Position numbers and translations under genes: made by a program. A stretch of 64,000 nucleotides of DNA from Cupriavidus basilensis. Lineage in GTDB: Bacteria; Pseudomonadota; Gammaproteobacteria; Burkholderiales; Burkholderiaceae. The notes under the pieces are model-generated. The model had not been told where the DNA came from. It searched no databases and saw only the letters and a program-made list of their open reading frames with translations. Shown here in pieces: positions 14,949 to 23,365 of the stretch (its first letter is position 1; each line of letters starts with the position of its first letter). Where the stretch lies: NCBI RefSeq assembly GCF_008801925.2, contig NZ_CP062803.1, positions 3,162,001-3,226,000 of the forward strand. The letters run 5' to 3'.

Positions 14949-14982
14949 ACAAAAAAAGAAGGGCCCGCGCTCGCGCGGGCCC
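14949..14982 (-). terminator. Strong terminator upstream of uup (attenuator or end of a small RNA)
   Basis: On the minus strand, a perfect GGGCCCGCGC/GCGCGGGCCC hairpin (14961-14982) is followed by TTCTTTTTTTGTG. No gene on that strand ends here, so it must terminate either a short RNA or an attenuated uup leader. Confidence 0.8.
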
Positions 14983-15018
14983 AAGAGTCTCTCCTCGGTG
15001 CCCTGCTCGCAAGGCACG
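14949..15018 (-). ncRNA. Candidate small RNA or uup leader
   Basis: An extended -10 element TGCTATGCT (minus strand, 15025-15033) would start a transcript near 15018. The next 70 nt form a first hairpin GTGCC...GGCAC (14998-15017), a short purine-rich spacer and then the strong terminator. The layout is that of a compact trans-acting small RNA, or a leader that stops transcription before uup. The remainder of 14769-15320 holds no other gene that I can support. Promoter and start are predicted by eye. Confidence 0.4.
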
Positions 15019-15320
15019 GGAAGGAGCATAGCAAGCGCCCCGGACTGGCTCTAGTCGTACAAGTCCGTAAGGGAAAGTCCCGTCAACGCCCCCAGCGGCG
15101 CTGGCGCTTACACGTCTGCCATGCGCCTGCCACGCGCCTGTTGCGCGCCGCGCAACACCCCCCGCCGTGACGATTGCCGGGCCGCTTTCCCCCATGGAAC
15201 AATGGCCGGCGGCCGGCAGGCCGCAGCACAACGGCAGCAATACAAGAACCGGTCCGAACCGGTGAGAGGCGACCCAACGCCAATTCCGCTTGATGCCTTT
15301 TTCTTTGTACGGGGAATTCC

Positions 15321-16247
15321 ATGATCCATCCGTGTGCGCAGCGCTTGCCGCTGCTGCTTGTGCTGTCGACCCTGCTTTCGCTTTCACTCGCCACCGGCGC
15401 CATGCCCGCCGCCGCGCAGTCCGGCGGCACGCCAGTGCTGCAGCGCATTGAACAGACCGGCGTGCTACGCATCGCCCACCGCGAGAGCTCGGTGCCGTTC
15501 TCGTTCGTGGCCGACGGCAAGCCCTACGGCTATGCCATCGACCTGTGCCTGCGGGTGGCCGACGCCCTGCGCGGCGCGCTCCGGCTCCCGGGCCTCAAAG
15601 TGGAATTCGTTCCTGTCACGCCGGCCAGCCGCATCGCCGCCATCGTCGACGGCAAGGCCGATCTCGAATGCGGCTCCACCACCAACAACCGCGAGCGGCG
15701 CGCGCAGGTTGCTTTCACCATTCCCCACTACATCGCCGGCAGCCGCATGCTGGTCAAGACCGACTCCGGCATCCGCAAGCTGGGCGACCTGCGCGGCAAG
15801 ACGGTCGTCTCCACGGTAGGCACCACGTCGCTCGCGGTGGTGCGCCAGATCAACGGCTCCGGCGCCATGCAGATCCACGTGGTGGAAGCCAAGGACCACG
15901 CCGAGGCCTTCGCCATGGTCGAGCAAGGCAAGGCCGACGCCTTCGTGATGGACGACGTGCTGCTCTACGGCCTGCGCGCCAATGCGCGCGACCCGGCCCG
16001 CTACACCGTCACCAGCGAGCTGCTGACGATCGAGCCCTACGCCATCATGCTGTCGAAACAGGACGCCGAGTTCAAGCGGCTGGTGGACAAGACCCTGGTC
16101 GCCTCCATCTATTCGCTCGATACCCAGAAGCTCTACAAGAAGTGGTTCCAGTCGCCGATCCCGCCGCAAGGGGTCAACCTCGACATCCCGATGAGCTACC
16201 TGCTGCGCGATTCCTTCAAGTTCCCCAGCGACAAGGTCGCCGACTGA
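15321..16247 (+). CDS. Amino-acid ABC transporter periplasmic binding protein (glutamate/aspartate type)
   Basis: A 308-residue type-II binding protein. A signal peptide (1-33, ending AAAQS) is followed by the SBP_bac_3 fold: QTGVLRIAHRESSVPFSF, the YGYAIDLCLRVADAL segment, ASRIAAIVDGKADLECGSTT, and GKTVVSTVGTTS. The ECGSTTNNRERR motif is typical of GltI/BztA-like glutamate-aspartate receptors. No permease or ATPase genes follow, so it is an orphan receptor here. GGGGAATTCC precedes the ATG at 15321. Confidence 0.87.
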   Translation: MIHPCAQRLPLLLVLSTLLSLSLATGAMPAAAQSGGTPVLQRIEQTGVLRIAHRESSVPFSFVADGKPYGYAIDLCLRVADALRGALRLPGLKVEFVPVTPASRIAAIVDGKADLECGSTTNNRERRAQVAFTIPHYIAGSRMLVKTDSGIRKLGDLRGKTVVSTVGTTSLAVVRQINGSGAMQIHVVEAKDHAEAFAMVEQGKADAFVMDDVLLYGLRANARDPARYTVTSELLTIEPYAIMLSKQDAEFKRLVDKTLVASIYSLDTQKLYKKWFQSPIPPQGVNLDIPMSYLLRDSFKFPSDKVAD

Positions 16248-16329
16248 GCGCGCATCCCGAACGGCGCAACTCGTGCGAAGATGGCGGCCCAGCCGCTTTT
16301 TCCGCACGTGTCGCGTCGCGTGCCGCCCC

Positions 16330-17532
16330 ATGTCCAGCCCTGTATCCACCACGCCCCTGAAGCTGACCGATCTCTCCGTCTCCGCCCTGGTCGCCGGGCT
16401 GATCGCCATGCTGACCGGCTACACCAGTTCGCTGGTGCTGATGATCCAGGCCGGCCAGGCAGCCCATTTATCGGACGCGCAAGTCGCCTCGTGGATCTGG
16501 GCGTTGTCCATCGGCATGGGCGTGACCACTATCGGACTGTCCCTGCTGACGCGGGCGCCCATCGTCGTTGCCTGGTCCACCCCTGGCGCCGCCCTGCTGA
16601 TCGCCAGCCTTCCCGGCGTGCCCTACGCGCAGGCCATCGGCGCCTTCGTCATGGCGGCGGTGCTGATGACCGCCGCCGGCATGACCGGCTGGTTCGACAA
16701 ACTGATGCGCGCGCTGCCGGCCAGCATTGCCTCAGCGCTGCTGGCCGGCATCCTGTTCCGCATCAGCGTCGACGTGTTCGTGCAAGCCCAGCATCAGACC
16801 TTGCTGCTGCTGGTGATGTTCGCGCTGTACCTGCTGGGCAAGCGCTTCTGGCCACGCTACGCGGTGCCGGGCGTGCTGCTGTCGGGTGTGGCGCTGGCCG
16901 GCGCGCTTGGCCAGCTGCATTTCGAATCGTTCCATTTCGCGCTGGCCAAGCCGGTGTGGACCACGCCGGCGTTCTCGCTGCAAGCCTTCGTCAGCATCGC
17001 GGTACCGTTGTTCATCGTGGCGCTGGCGTCACAGAACATTCCCGGGCTGGCGGTGCTGCGCGCCGACGGCTATCACGTACAGGCCTCGCCGCTGATCACC
17101 GTCACCGGCATCGCCTCCGCCCTGCTCGCCCCGTTCGGCTCGCACGGCATCAACCTGGCGGCCATTACCGCGGCCATCTGCACCGGCGCGCAAGCCGATC
17201 CCGACCGCAACCGGCGCTATACGGCGGCGGTGGTTTGTGGCATCGGCTATCTGGTTGCGGGGGCGCTGGCAGCCAGCATCGCCGCGCTGTTCGCAGCGTT
17301 CCCCAAAGCGCTGGTCGTGGCGGTGGCTGCGTTTGCCTTGCTTGGCTCGATCGCCAGCGGCCTGACCACGGCCATGCAAGCGCCGGCCGAGCGTGAATCC
17401 GCCCTGCTGACGTTCATGATCACCGCCTCAGGCATGACGCTGGCCGGCGTGGGGTCGGCCTTCTGGGGCGTGGTGGGCGGCATGCTGGCTCTGATCGTCT
17501 TGCGACCGCGTACTGCCGCCAAGGCAGGCTAA
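16330..17532 (+). CDS. benE: BenE-family benzoate/H+ symporter
   Basis: A 400-residue protein with about twelve hydrophobic helices and the BenE-family opening VSALVAGLIAMLTGYTSSLVL and STPGAALLIASLP motif. It takes up benzoate or a related aromatic acid with protons at the inner membrane. ATG 16330 (MSSPVSTTPLKL) is used; the frame is open further up only to a GTG with an arginine-rich leader. No benzoate catabolic genes are nearby, so the true substrate is uncertain. It converges on the next gene with a 10-bp gap. Confidence 0.88.
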   Translation: MSSPVSTTPLKLTDLSVSALVAGLIAMLTGYTSSLVLMIQAGQAAHLSDAQVASWIWALSIGMGVTTIGLSLLTRAPIVVAWSTPGAALLIASLPGVPYAQAIGAFVMAAVLMTAAGMTGWFDKLMRALPASIASALLAGILFRISVDVFVQAQHQTLLLLVMFALYLLGKRFWPRYAVPGVLLSGVALAGALGQLHFESFHFALAKPVWTTPAFSLQAFVSIAVPLFIVALASQNIPGLAVLRADGYHVQASPLITVTGIASALLAPFGSHGINLAAITAAICTGAQADPDRNRRYTAAVVCGIGYLVAGALAASIAALFAAFPKALVVAVAAFALLGSIASGLTTAMQAPAERESALLTFMITASGMTLAGVGSAFWGVVGGMLALIVLRPRTAAKAG

Positions 17533-17542
17533 GCGCGAGCGC

Positions 17543-18037
17543 TCACAGCAGCAGGAAAGCAATGTCCGCGGCGCCGATCCCGGAGACCGGCGTGCCCTTG
17601 CGCCGCTGGAACAGGATGTGCTGCAGCACCCGGTCGCGGTGCTCGGCAAACGTAGCGGGATCAAAGCGCAGCGCGGTGAGCGCATAGTGCTCGGAGAGCA
17701 GCTTGTAGACCCGGTGGCGCACCATCAGCATCTCGCTCTCGGCGCGCAGCCGGCTAATCTCGCCGGCGTTGTCCTCCTCCAGCTGACGCATGCCGACCAC
17801 CACGCGCGCGTGCATGCCACGGTAGCGATCCAGCTCGCCGTGCGCCTTGCGCAACTCCTCGCGCAGCGCCCTCACCTCCTGCTGGAGCTTCAGGTTGTGC
17901 TGCACGCCTCGCTGTATGCGCGACGCCTCTTCCAGTGCCACATCCGCTGCGGCAATCGTGTTCTGCCAGAGCCCCTGACCCGTCGTCTGGCCATCCACCT
18001 GCGGCCACACGGTCTGAACCTCATCCTCGCCTTTCAT
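17543..18037 (-). CDS. Unrecognised coiled-coil protein
   Basis: A 164-residue soluble protein that I cannot assign to a family. The middle (about 45-105) is a strong coiled coil (VQHNLKLQQEVRALREEL, KAHGELDRYRG, EEDNAGEISRLRAESEML). The C-terminal third reads LLSEHYALTALRFDPATF, then HRDRVLQHILFQRRKG, and ends in a hydrophobic FLLL. The ATG at 18037 follows GGGGGAGCGCC, a good ribosome binding site, so it replaces the GTG at 18064. The gene stands alone, converges with benE, and has normal codon use for the genome. Confidence 0.75.
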   Translation of the reverse strand: MKGEDEVQTVWPQVDGQTTGQGLWQNTIAAADVALEEASRIQRGVQHNLKLQQEVRALREELRKAHGELDRYRGMHARVVVGMRQLEEDNAGEISRLRAESEMLMVRHRVYKLLSEHYALTALRFDPATFAEHRDRVLQHILFQRRKGTPVSGIGAADIAFLLL

Positions 18038-18326
18038 GGCGCTCCCCCTGCGAACCTGACTCACCCGCCGCTGGCTTTATCACAACTGCCAGCTGGTCGG
18101 GGCTACCGCGACCACCCCACAACGATGCTCCGCACTACCGGCGCTTGAACAACGCGCTCTACCTCGATTGAAGATGGCATCCCGGCAAGGGACAACCACC
18201 TGAAAGGAGGGATCGTCAGCCCGCAAAGCGGCCTCGACCATGCTTTGCACTGTACACCTGGCAAGGCCCGCCGGGCAGCTATGGGAAAATGTGGCCCCAG
18301 CGACAGCCAACGTCAAGGACCCATCC

Positions 18327-18659
18327 ATGAATGCCTATGTACTACTGGCCCTCGCCATCGCGGCCGAAGTCATTGCCACCAGCAGCCTCAAGGCTGCCGA
18401 GAATTTCACGCGCCTGTGGCCAAGCGTGCTGGTCGTGGCCGGCTATGTCAGCGCCTTCGTCCTGCTGATGCAGGTCATGAAGACCGTGCCGGTGGGCATC
18501 GCCTATGCGATCTGGTGCGGCGCGGGGATCGTGCTCGTGACGCTGATCGCCAGCATGCTGTATCGGCAAGTGCCGGATCTGGCGGCCTGGGTGGGGATTG
18601 GGCTGATTATTGCGGGGGTGGCGGTAATTCAGCTGTTTTCGAAGATGGGGACGCACTGA
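18327..18659 (+). CDS. emrE: EmrE-type small multidrug resistance pump
   Basis: A 110-residue, four-helix SMR protein. The essential membrane glutamate is Glu14 in AEVIATSSLK, and the FTRLWPSV, GIAYAIWCGAGIV and AGVAVIQLFSK segments closely follow E. coli EmrE. As an antiparallel dimer it exchanges quaternary or aromatic cations for protons. AAGGACCCATCC precedes the ATG. It is the last host gene before the left attachment site of the island. Confidence 0.93.
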   Translation: MNAYVLLALAIAAEVIATSSLKAAENFTRLWPSVLVVAGYVSAFVLLMQVMKTVPVGIAYAIWCGAGIVLVTLIASMLYRQVPDLAAWVGIGLIIAGVAVIQLFSKMGTH

Positions 18660-18733
18660 GACGCATGCGCCGCGCGGCGGCAAGCCACTGCATTTCAACT
18701 AGGGGAGCTTTGATGGACCGCTGAGACCGTGGG

Positions 18734-18754
18734 GTGGTCCCGCCGGCAGGAATC
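18734..18754 (+). repeat. Distal attachment site (copy of tRNA-Arg 3' end)
   Basis: GTGGTCCCGCCGGCAGGAATC is identical to 29657-29677. It covers part of the T loop, the T-stem 3' strand, the acceptor 3' strand, the discriminator and CCA of tRNA-Arg(CCT), plus one flanking base. There is no tRNA body here. Confidence 0.88.
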
Positions 18755-18857
18755 CTAAAATCGGCCACAACCTTTTATTTCGCGGTAATATGTATTATGA
18801 ATAGGCGTAGCACCCCTTTCTCGTGCCCCTAAAGCGCAACACTGAGATTATCGGGGG

Positions 18858-18892
18858 TTACAACGAATTGGTTGTAAAATAGATTTACAACC
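18858..18892. promoter_or_regulatory. Cluster of three TTACAAC half-sites
   Basis: TTACAAC (18858-18864) and GTTGTAA (18871-18877) form an inverted repeat with a 6-bp spacer. GGTTGTAAA (18870-18878) also pairs with TTTACAACC (18884-18892) across a 5-bp spacer. This is an operator-like or recombinase arm-site-like array just inside the distal att site. The protein that binds it is unknown. Confidence 0.45.
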
Positions 18893-19011
18893 TGTGGGCT
18901 GTGAGCGGCGCCCTGCGGCGGACGAGGACGGTGCGAATTCTCTCGCTCATGAGGCGTTGCTGCTCGCGCTCAATAGGCTGATATTGGAATACTCGAAGTC
19001 CTTAACAAATT

Positions 19012-19401
19012 TAACCATTAAAGTATCTCAACGATCCGGAGCTACGTCGCACGATTCGCGCGGCGACCAACAAGAGCGAACAGTTCAACGATTTCGCGCA
19101 ATGACTGTTGTTCGGCGGCGAAGGCGTGATCGCGGAGAACGTCCGACGCGAGCAACGCACGGTCGTCAAATACAACCACCTCGTCGCGAACATGGTGATC
19201 CTGCACAACGTGCAGTGGACGTCGCGCAAACTAAAGGAGTTGCAACAGAAAGGAAATCCGGTCGACGCCGACGTGCTCAAGGGGACGTCGCCGTACCGGC
19301 GGGATCACATCAACCGACCCGGGGACTATCCGTGGGACCTGCAGCACCCCGTTCCACCCCTCGACCCGACCATCAATTTCTCATTCAAATCAGTATCTTA
19401 G
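19012..19401 (+). pseudogene. tnpA: Tn3-family transposase, C-terminal remnant
   Basis: The frame reads KYLNDPELRRTIRAATNKSE, then FNDFAQ, a TGA at 19102-19104, then LLFGGEGVIAENVRREQRTV, KYNHLVANMVILHNV and LSPYRRDHINR-like sequence. This is the C-terminal end of Tn3-type TnpA. The stop replaces the tryptophan usually found in the FxxWLFFGGEG motif (TGG to TGA). Everything upstream of about 19012 is lost. No Tn3 inverted repeats or resolvase are seen. It shows that the left part of the island was once a transposon. Confidence 0.8.
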
Positions 19402-19768
19402 GCTTAGATGCGACGTATTTTTTGCGAATCCCAGTCAACCCTCTTCTTCGGTCTAAGTCACATTGGCTCCATTTTCGGCGTCGTTTTTCGAGTGAACCCC
19501 TAGGACTGGACCAAAGCCTCGCGATGAAGTGATAATCTTGCCGAGCCTTCCCAAGACAAGCGACATCTTGGCAGCAAGAGGTCTCTATTGGCGGCATCGC
19601 TGGCGACTCAAGACACAGATCTGCAGCGATATTTGCTGTGGCCAGCCAAGGCCAAGGCCAAGGCGAAGAGATGCTCTCAAGGGGCTAAAGAATGAGAACA
19701 GAGAGACTGGGCTTAGGCCTGGCCCCCAGTACGATGAGCCATTTTTCAAATAATGCTTGACGGATTTG
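19402..19768. other. Island spacer without a recognisable gene
   Basis: This stretch between the Tn3 remnant and the first cargo gene has many stops in all frames and mixed composition. A short CCAAGG-type tandem (CCAAGGCCAAGGCCAAGGCG, about 19643-19662) is the only structure noted. It should hold the promoter of the cargo operon, but I cannot place it. Confidence 0.5.
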
Positions 19769-21595
19769 ATGCAAACAAGAACCAATCCATTGAATCTGCA
19801 CAGGTTACTGTCCGATAAAAATTATCAGCAGCTTCTTCCGTGGCTGATTCCTTTGGTGACGGTATGTGTCATGGCATTTTTCGTCATGCCACGACGCGCG
19901 GTCGGCCTGTCAAGCGATGACGGACTTTTTCTGACGCTGTCGTGGCAGGTCGCCAATGGTTTTGGACTTGATCACCTGGCGCTACCGCAAACGCCCAATT
20001 ATCTGATCAATGCCGTCTTCATGCGCGTTGGGCTTCATGAGATCTTTTGGTTCAGATTTCTCAACGTCGCCCTCTGCGCCATTTCCTCCTTTGCCCTCTT
20101 CACGGCGTTGAAGAAGGAACACACCCCTGCCTACGTCACACCGGTTGCGGTATCTGCTTGCTCGGGAGTTTACCTTTACACGATACAAGGCCCCAACAGC
20201 CTGACCTTGAATTTCTTTATGCTCGGGCTTGCCGCCTTTATCGCAGGAAATGCAGCGGCGGATCGAAAAAATATAGCGCTACTCTTCGTTTCAGGTATCC
20301 TACTGGCGATTTCCGGCTTTATGCACGCCGTTGTTGCGGCCACCATGGTCGCCTGGATTATCTTTTCCATGGTACTCGGTTACCGGAGCAGGCTTGTTTT
20401 ATTGGTCTATATTCTGTGCAGTGCATGTCTATGGACCTGGTATATCAATGCCGTGGGCCCCTCCATCTTCTTTTCGGCGCCCAAAGCGCATAGTGGTGAC
20501 ACCTCCCATTTTCTGGCTCGCTTGCTCTTGATTTTCAGATATTACGGGGAAATTCTGCTCTTCTCGGCGTGCTGCCTTCTCCTGTTCGGTTATTTTGCGA
20601 AGTTGAATAAGATTGGTTTTCTGTTGTGCTCGTTCTTGGCGGCGTTTTTCTTGTACAACCTGGGTTCCTACGTCATTAGCACGATTTATTTCAACGGACC
20701 AATACAACTGGGTCATGCTTTCCCATGGCGTGGAAAATTTCTGCTCAGTGATGAGGGCCTCTGGATCAGTGCGCTCCCTGGAGCTTTTGCTTTCCATGTC
20801 TTGCTTGCCGCATTTGCCTACTACTTCTTTTCATTAAGAGGTGCCTGGTTTTTCAGGAAACGGACGGGCACCCATACAAACCCTTCCCGTCATGCACGAC
20901 TTGATCGCGATCTGGTGATCGCGGCTGCCGGTATTGTTACCTTACAAATTGCGACCGGCATTGGCAGCAATACAGGTATCAGCCAGGGAATGGTTTTCTA
21001 CGCTGGCCCCGCCTGCGCTCTCGCGATCATTTTCATATGCGGTGCCGGCCTGGATGAAAGTGCTTTCAGCCGCTGGGCACACAAGGTGTTTTGTGTTTTG
21101 TGTTTTGGCATGATTGCGCTGTTTTCGCTGTTCTATGACCACACCGAAAATCAACGTATTTTCTCAGACAATATCAAGCCGATACAGGTGTCACCAATGC
21201 GGGGCCTTTCGGCCCTCCCCGGCTACTCTGCTGCAATGGAAAAGCTGATTGAGGCTTATCAAAAGAATGACTGCGCGAAAAAGCGCATGATGGCGATGGA
21301 TTATGTTCCGCTGCTTAACTACGTGGTGGGCCACCGCTTTGATGAGGTCGTTGGCCTAGTGCGCCCCCTATTCTTTTTCTCCAATGAGCGAATACTGTCA
21401 GAATTCAGAAAAGGCGAAAGCTGGTGTGTTTTTGATATTACCTCCGTTGAAACCCGCGCCTACATCGACAGAACCGGAACTGACCCCCGAGCAGATGTCC
21501 GTAGCTGGCTGGAAGTTCATAGCAGTTCCGTGGAAAAAATGGATACGAAAGGATTGATTGATCTTTCGGATATTGCATTATTTATTGTCAACTAG
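19769..21595 (+). CDS. GT-C fold membrane glycosyltransferase (Gtr-type, specificity component)
   Basis: A 608-residue protein with about ten or more hydrophobic helices. An acidic pair (Asp50-Asp51 in GLSSDDGLFL) lies in the first periplasmic loop, as in GT-C enzymes of the ArnT/PMT and O-antigen Gtr type. A soluble C-terminal part (about 450-608) would lie in the periplasm. Such enzymes take a sugar from polyprenyl phosphate and place it on a surface glycan or lipid A. It is the first gene of the island cargo run, with GC visibly lower than the chromosome. ATG 19769 is preferred over TTG 19757. The acceptor is unknown. Confidence 0.75.
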   Translation: MQTRTNPLNLHRLLSDKNYQQLLPWLIPLVTVCVMAFFVMPRRAVGLSSDDGLFLTLSWQVANGFGLDHLALPQTPNYLINAVFMRVGLHEIFWFRFLNVALCAISSFALFTALKKEHTPAYVTPVAVSACSGVYLYTIQGPNSLTLNFFMLGLAAFIAGNAAADRKNIALLFVSGILLAISGFMHAVVAATMVAWIIFSMVLGYRSRLVLLVYILCSACLWTWYINAVGPSIFFSAPKAHSGDTSHFLARLLLIFRYYGEILLFSACCLLLFGYFAKLNKIGFLLCSFLAAFFLYNLGSYVISTIYFNGPIQLGHAFPWRGKFLLSDEGLWISALPGAFAFHVLLAAFAYYFFSLRGAWFFRKRTGTHTNPSRHARLDRDLVIAAAGIVTLQIATGIGSNTGISQGMVFYAGPACALAIIFICGAGLDESAFSRWAHKVFCVLCFGMIALFSLFYDHTENQRIFSDNIKPIQVSPMRGLSALPGYSAAMEKLIEAYQKNDCAKKRMMAMDYVPLLNYVVGHRFDEVVGLVRPLFFFSNERILSEFRKGESWCVFDITSVETRAYIDRTGTDPRADVRSWLEVHSSSVEKMDTKGLIDLSDIALFIVN

Positions 21596-21661
21596 ACCAG
21601 TTTCAATGGTTTATGGCATTGAACTCCTTTGACTCGACTGGATAATTAAAAACTCCCCAAG

Positions 21662-22459
21662 ATGGACAGCAAAAAGTTATTAACAACTGATGAGATGATC
21701 CGCACGCGTCAGCGACTGCTTCAAATGCATTTCGAAAGTGGCGTTGGGCATATTGGAGGAAATCTGTCTGCACTTGATGCCTTACTGATCGTTTTTCATG
21801 AGTACCTTGGCGCCGACGACAAATTCATCCTTTCGAAAGGGCATTCAGCAGGGGCGCTGTATGTCGCTTTGTGGAGCATTGGACGACTTGACGAACAGGA
21901 TTTGAAACTGTTCCACAAGGATGGCACCTTGCTCGCCGGCCACCCACCAGCAAAAGGGATTGCGGATATCCCCTTTGCTACCGGAAGCCTGGGCCATGGC
22001 TTGTCTCTCGCCGCGGGCACTGCATTGGCGTTCCGATTCAAAGGCAGCAACGCGAAGGTCGTTTGCCTGACCTCAGACGGGGAGTGGCAGGAAGGCTCCA
22101 CCTGGGAGGCCCTGATATTTTCACGGCACCAGAACCTGAGCAACCTGACGGTGTTGATCGATCACAATAATTTGCAGGGTTTCGGTTCGACCAGCGATGT
22201 GGCCTCCATGGCCCCGCTCTGGGACAAGCTGAAAGGGTTTGACATCGATATGCAGATCATTGATGGCCATGACCCCAGCGCCATTCGTAGCGCCCTTGCT
22301 GCGACTCAAGAGCGCCTGAGAATCATCATCTTGCGCACGGTGAAGGGCCGGGGCGTCAGCTTCATGGAGAACCGCATGGATTCGCATTACCTCCCCCTCA
22401 CCGAAGAAAAATTCCACAAGGCGATGGCGGAACTGGCACTGGAGTTGAGTGCGCAATGA
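21662..22459 (+). CDS. Transketolase-like protein, N-terminal (thiamine diphosphate-binding) subunit
   Basis: A 265-residue protein covering the PP domain of transketolase: ESGVGHIGGNLSALDALL, SKGHSAGALYVAL, GSLGHGLSLAAGTALAF and the ThDP motif SDGEWQEGSTWEA ... IDHNNLQ. The first Gly of the usual GDG is Ser here. Together with the next gene it should form a two-subunit enzyme that moves two-carbon ketol units or makes an unusual branched or keto sugar. It lies in a surface-glycan run, not with central metabolism genes, so a dedicated sugar-building role is inferred. The stop overlaps the next gene's start (ATGA). Confidence 0.85.
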   Translation: MDSKKLLTTDEMIRTRQRLLQMHFESGVGHIGGNLSALDALLIVFHEYLGADDKFILSKGHSAGALYVALWSIGRLDEQDLKLFHKDGTLLAGHPPAKGIADIPFATGSLGHGLSLAAGTALAFRFKGSNAKVVCLTSDGEWQEGSTWEALIFSRHQNLSNLTVLIDHNNLQGFGSTSDVASMAPLWDKLKGFDIDMQIIDGHDPSAIRSALAATQERLRIIILRTVKGRGVSFMENRMDSHYLPLTEEKFHKAMAELALELSAQ

Positions 22460-23364
22460 GAACACAACTTTGTGATGCCCTTGCCAAACGCGCTGTCAAT
22501 CCGTACATGATCTTCATGACCGGAGATCTGGGATTCATGGCGCTCGAACCGCTGCAGGCGACGATGGGGGCACGATTCATCAACGCCGGGGTCGCAGAGC
22601 AGAATATGGCATCGGTTGCTGCTGCGTTGGCAAGGCAGGGTCTGGATGTCTGGATCTACAGTATCGCGCCGTTTATCTACGCGAGAGCATTCGAACAGAT
22701 CCGTAACGACATTGCCTTCCACGCACTGCCTGTGAAGCTGATCGGCAATGGGGGCGGCTATGGTTACGGCGTCATGGGCCCCACGCATCATGCCATTGAA
22801 GACTATGGGGTAATGCTGGCGTTACCGAACATGTCGGTGTACGTCCCCGTTTTCGACGAGGACATGGAGGCGGTGGTTGCACATGCCGGCGCATCCCCCC
22901 GCTCTTCCTACATACGAATGGGTCGGGGTGAACAACCTAAAGACTATCCGGTTCCAGCCTATGCACCCTGGCGCCAATTGACCTGCGGAGATGGGCCTTT
23001 GCTGATTGCCGTGGGGCCGCTTGCCAGCACCTATATCGAGGCGTTCGAGAAGTTGCCGGCCGGGCAGCGCCCCAACCTCTGGGCCGTCGCGGAGTTGCCC
23101 ATTTCGCAATCGCCGATGCCGGCGGAACTAATCGCTCAAATAAAGCGTGCCTCCGTCCTGTGCGTTGCCGAGGAGCATGTGCAACGTGGCGGCTTTGCTT
23201 CCGAACTTCTGCTTTATTTGGTGGAGCAGCAAATACCCGTGCCCTGCTTCAAGCATTTTTATGCCCGCGCTCATCATTTTGAGCGATACGGCTCCCAGAG
23301 CTTTCTTCGAAGTCAGTCGAAGCTGGACGCACGCAGTGTGCTCGCCGCTCTCGAAATTTTCTAA
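22456..23364 (+). CDS. Transketolase-like protein, C-terminal (pyrimidine-binding) subunit
   Basis: A 302-residue protein with the Pyr and C-terminal transketolase domains: MTGDLGFMALEPL, FINAGVAEQNMASVAAALA (the catalytic Glu that activates ThDP lies in GVAEQN), YSIAPFIYARAFEQIRND and GNGGGYGYGVMGPTHHAIED. It completes the active site with the preceding subunit. The 4-bp overlap ahead and the 1-bp gap to the next gene show tight coupling. Two-gene transketolases are known in archaea and in secondary or glycan pathways. Confidence 0.87.
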   Translation: MRTQLCDALAKRAVNPYMIFMTGDLGFMALEPLQATMGARFINAGVAEQNMASVAAALARQGLDVWIYSIAPFIYARAFEQIRNDIAFHALPVKLIGNGGGYGYGVMGPTHHAIEDYGVMLALPNMSVYVPVFDEDMEAVVAHAGASPRSSYIRMGRGEQPKDYPVPAYAPWRQLTCGDGPLLIAVGPLASTYIEAFEKLPAGQRPNLWAVAELPISQSPMPAELIAQIKRASVLCVAEEHVQRGGFASELLLYLVEQQIPVPCFKHFYARAHHFERYGSQSFLRSQSKLDARSVLAALEIF

Positions 23365-23365
23365 C

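Noticed and set aside
18060..18326. Guanidine-II (mini-ykkC) riboswitch ahead of the emrE-like gene
   Set aside because: I looked for the paired ACGR-loop hairpins that mark this class and did not find them; the pump is EmrE-like and not a guanidine exporter by motif.
18894..19532. A 212-codon frame over the Tn3 remnant
   Set aside because: The Arg-rich translation has no family, and the true remnant is in another frame with clear TnpA motifs.
23147..23365. N-terminal extension of the epimerase fusion into the transketolase C-terminal gene
   Set aside because: The extra 73 residues are a shifted reading of the upstream gene; ATG 23366 directly follows its stop and begins the SDR fold.
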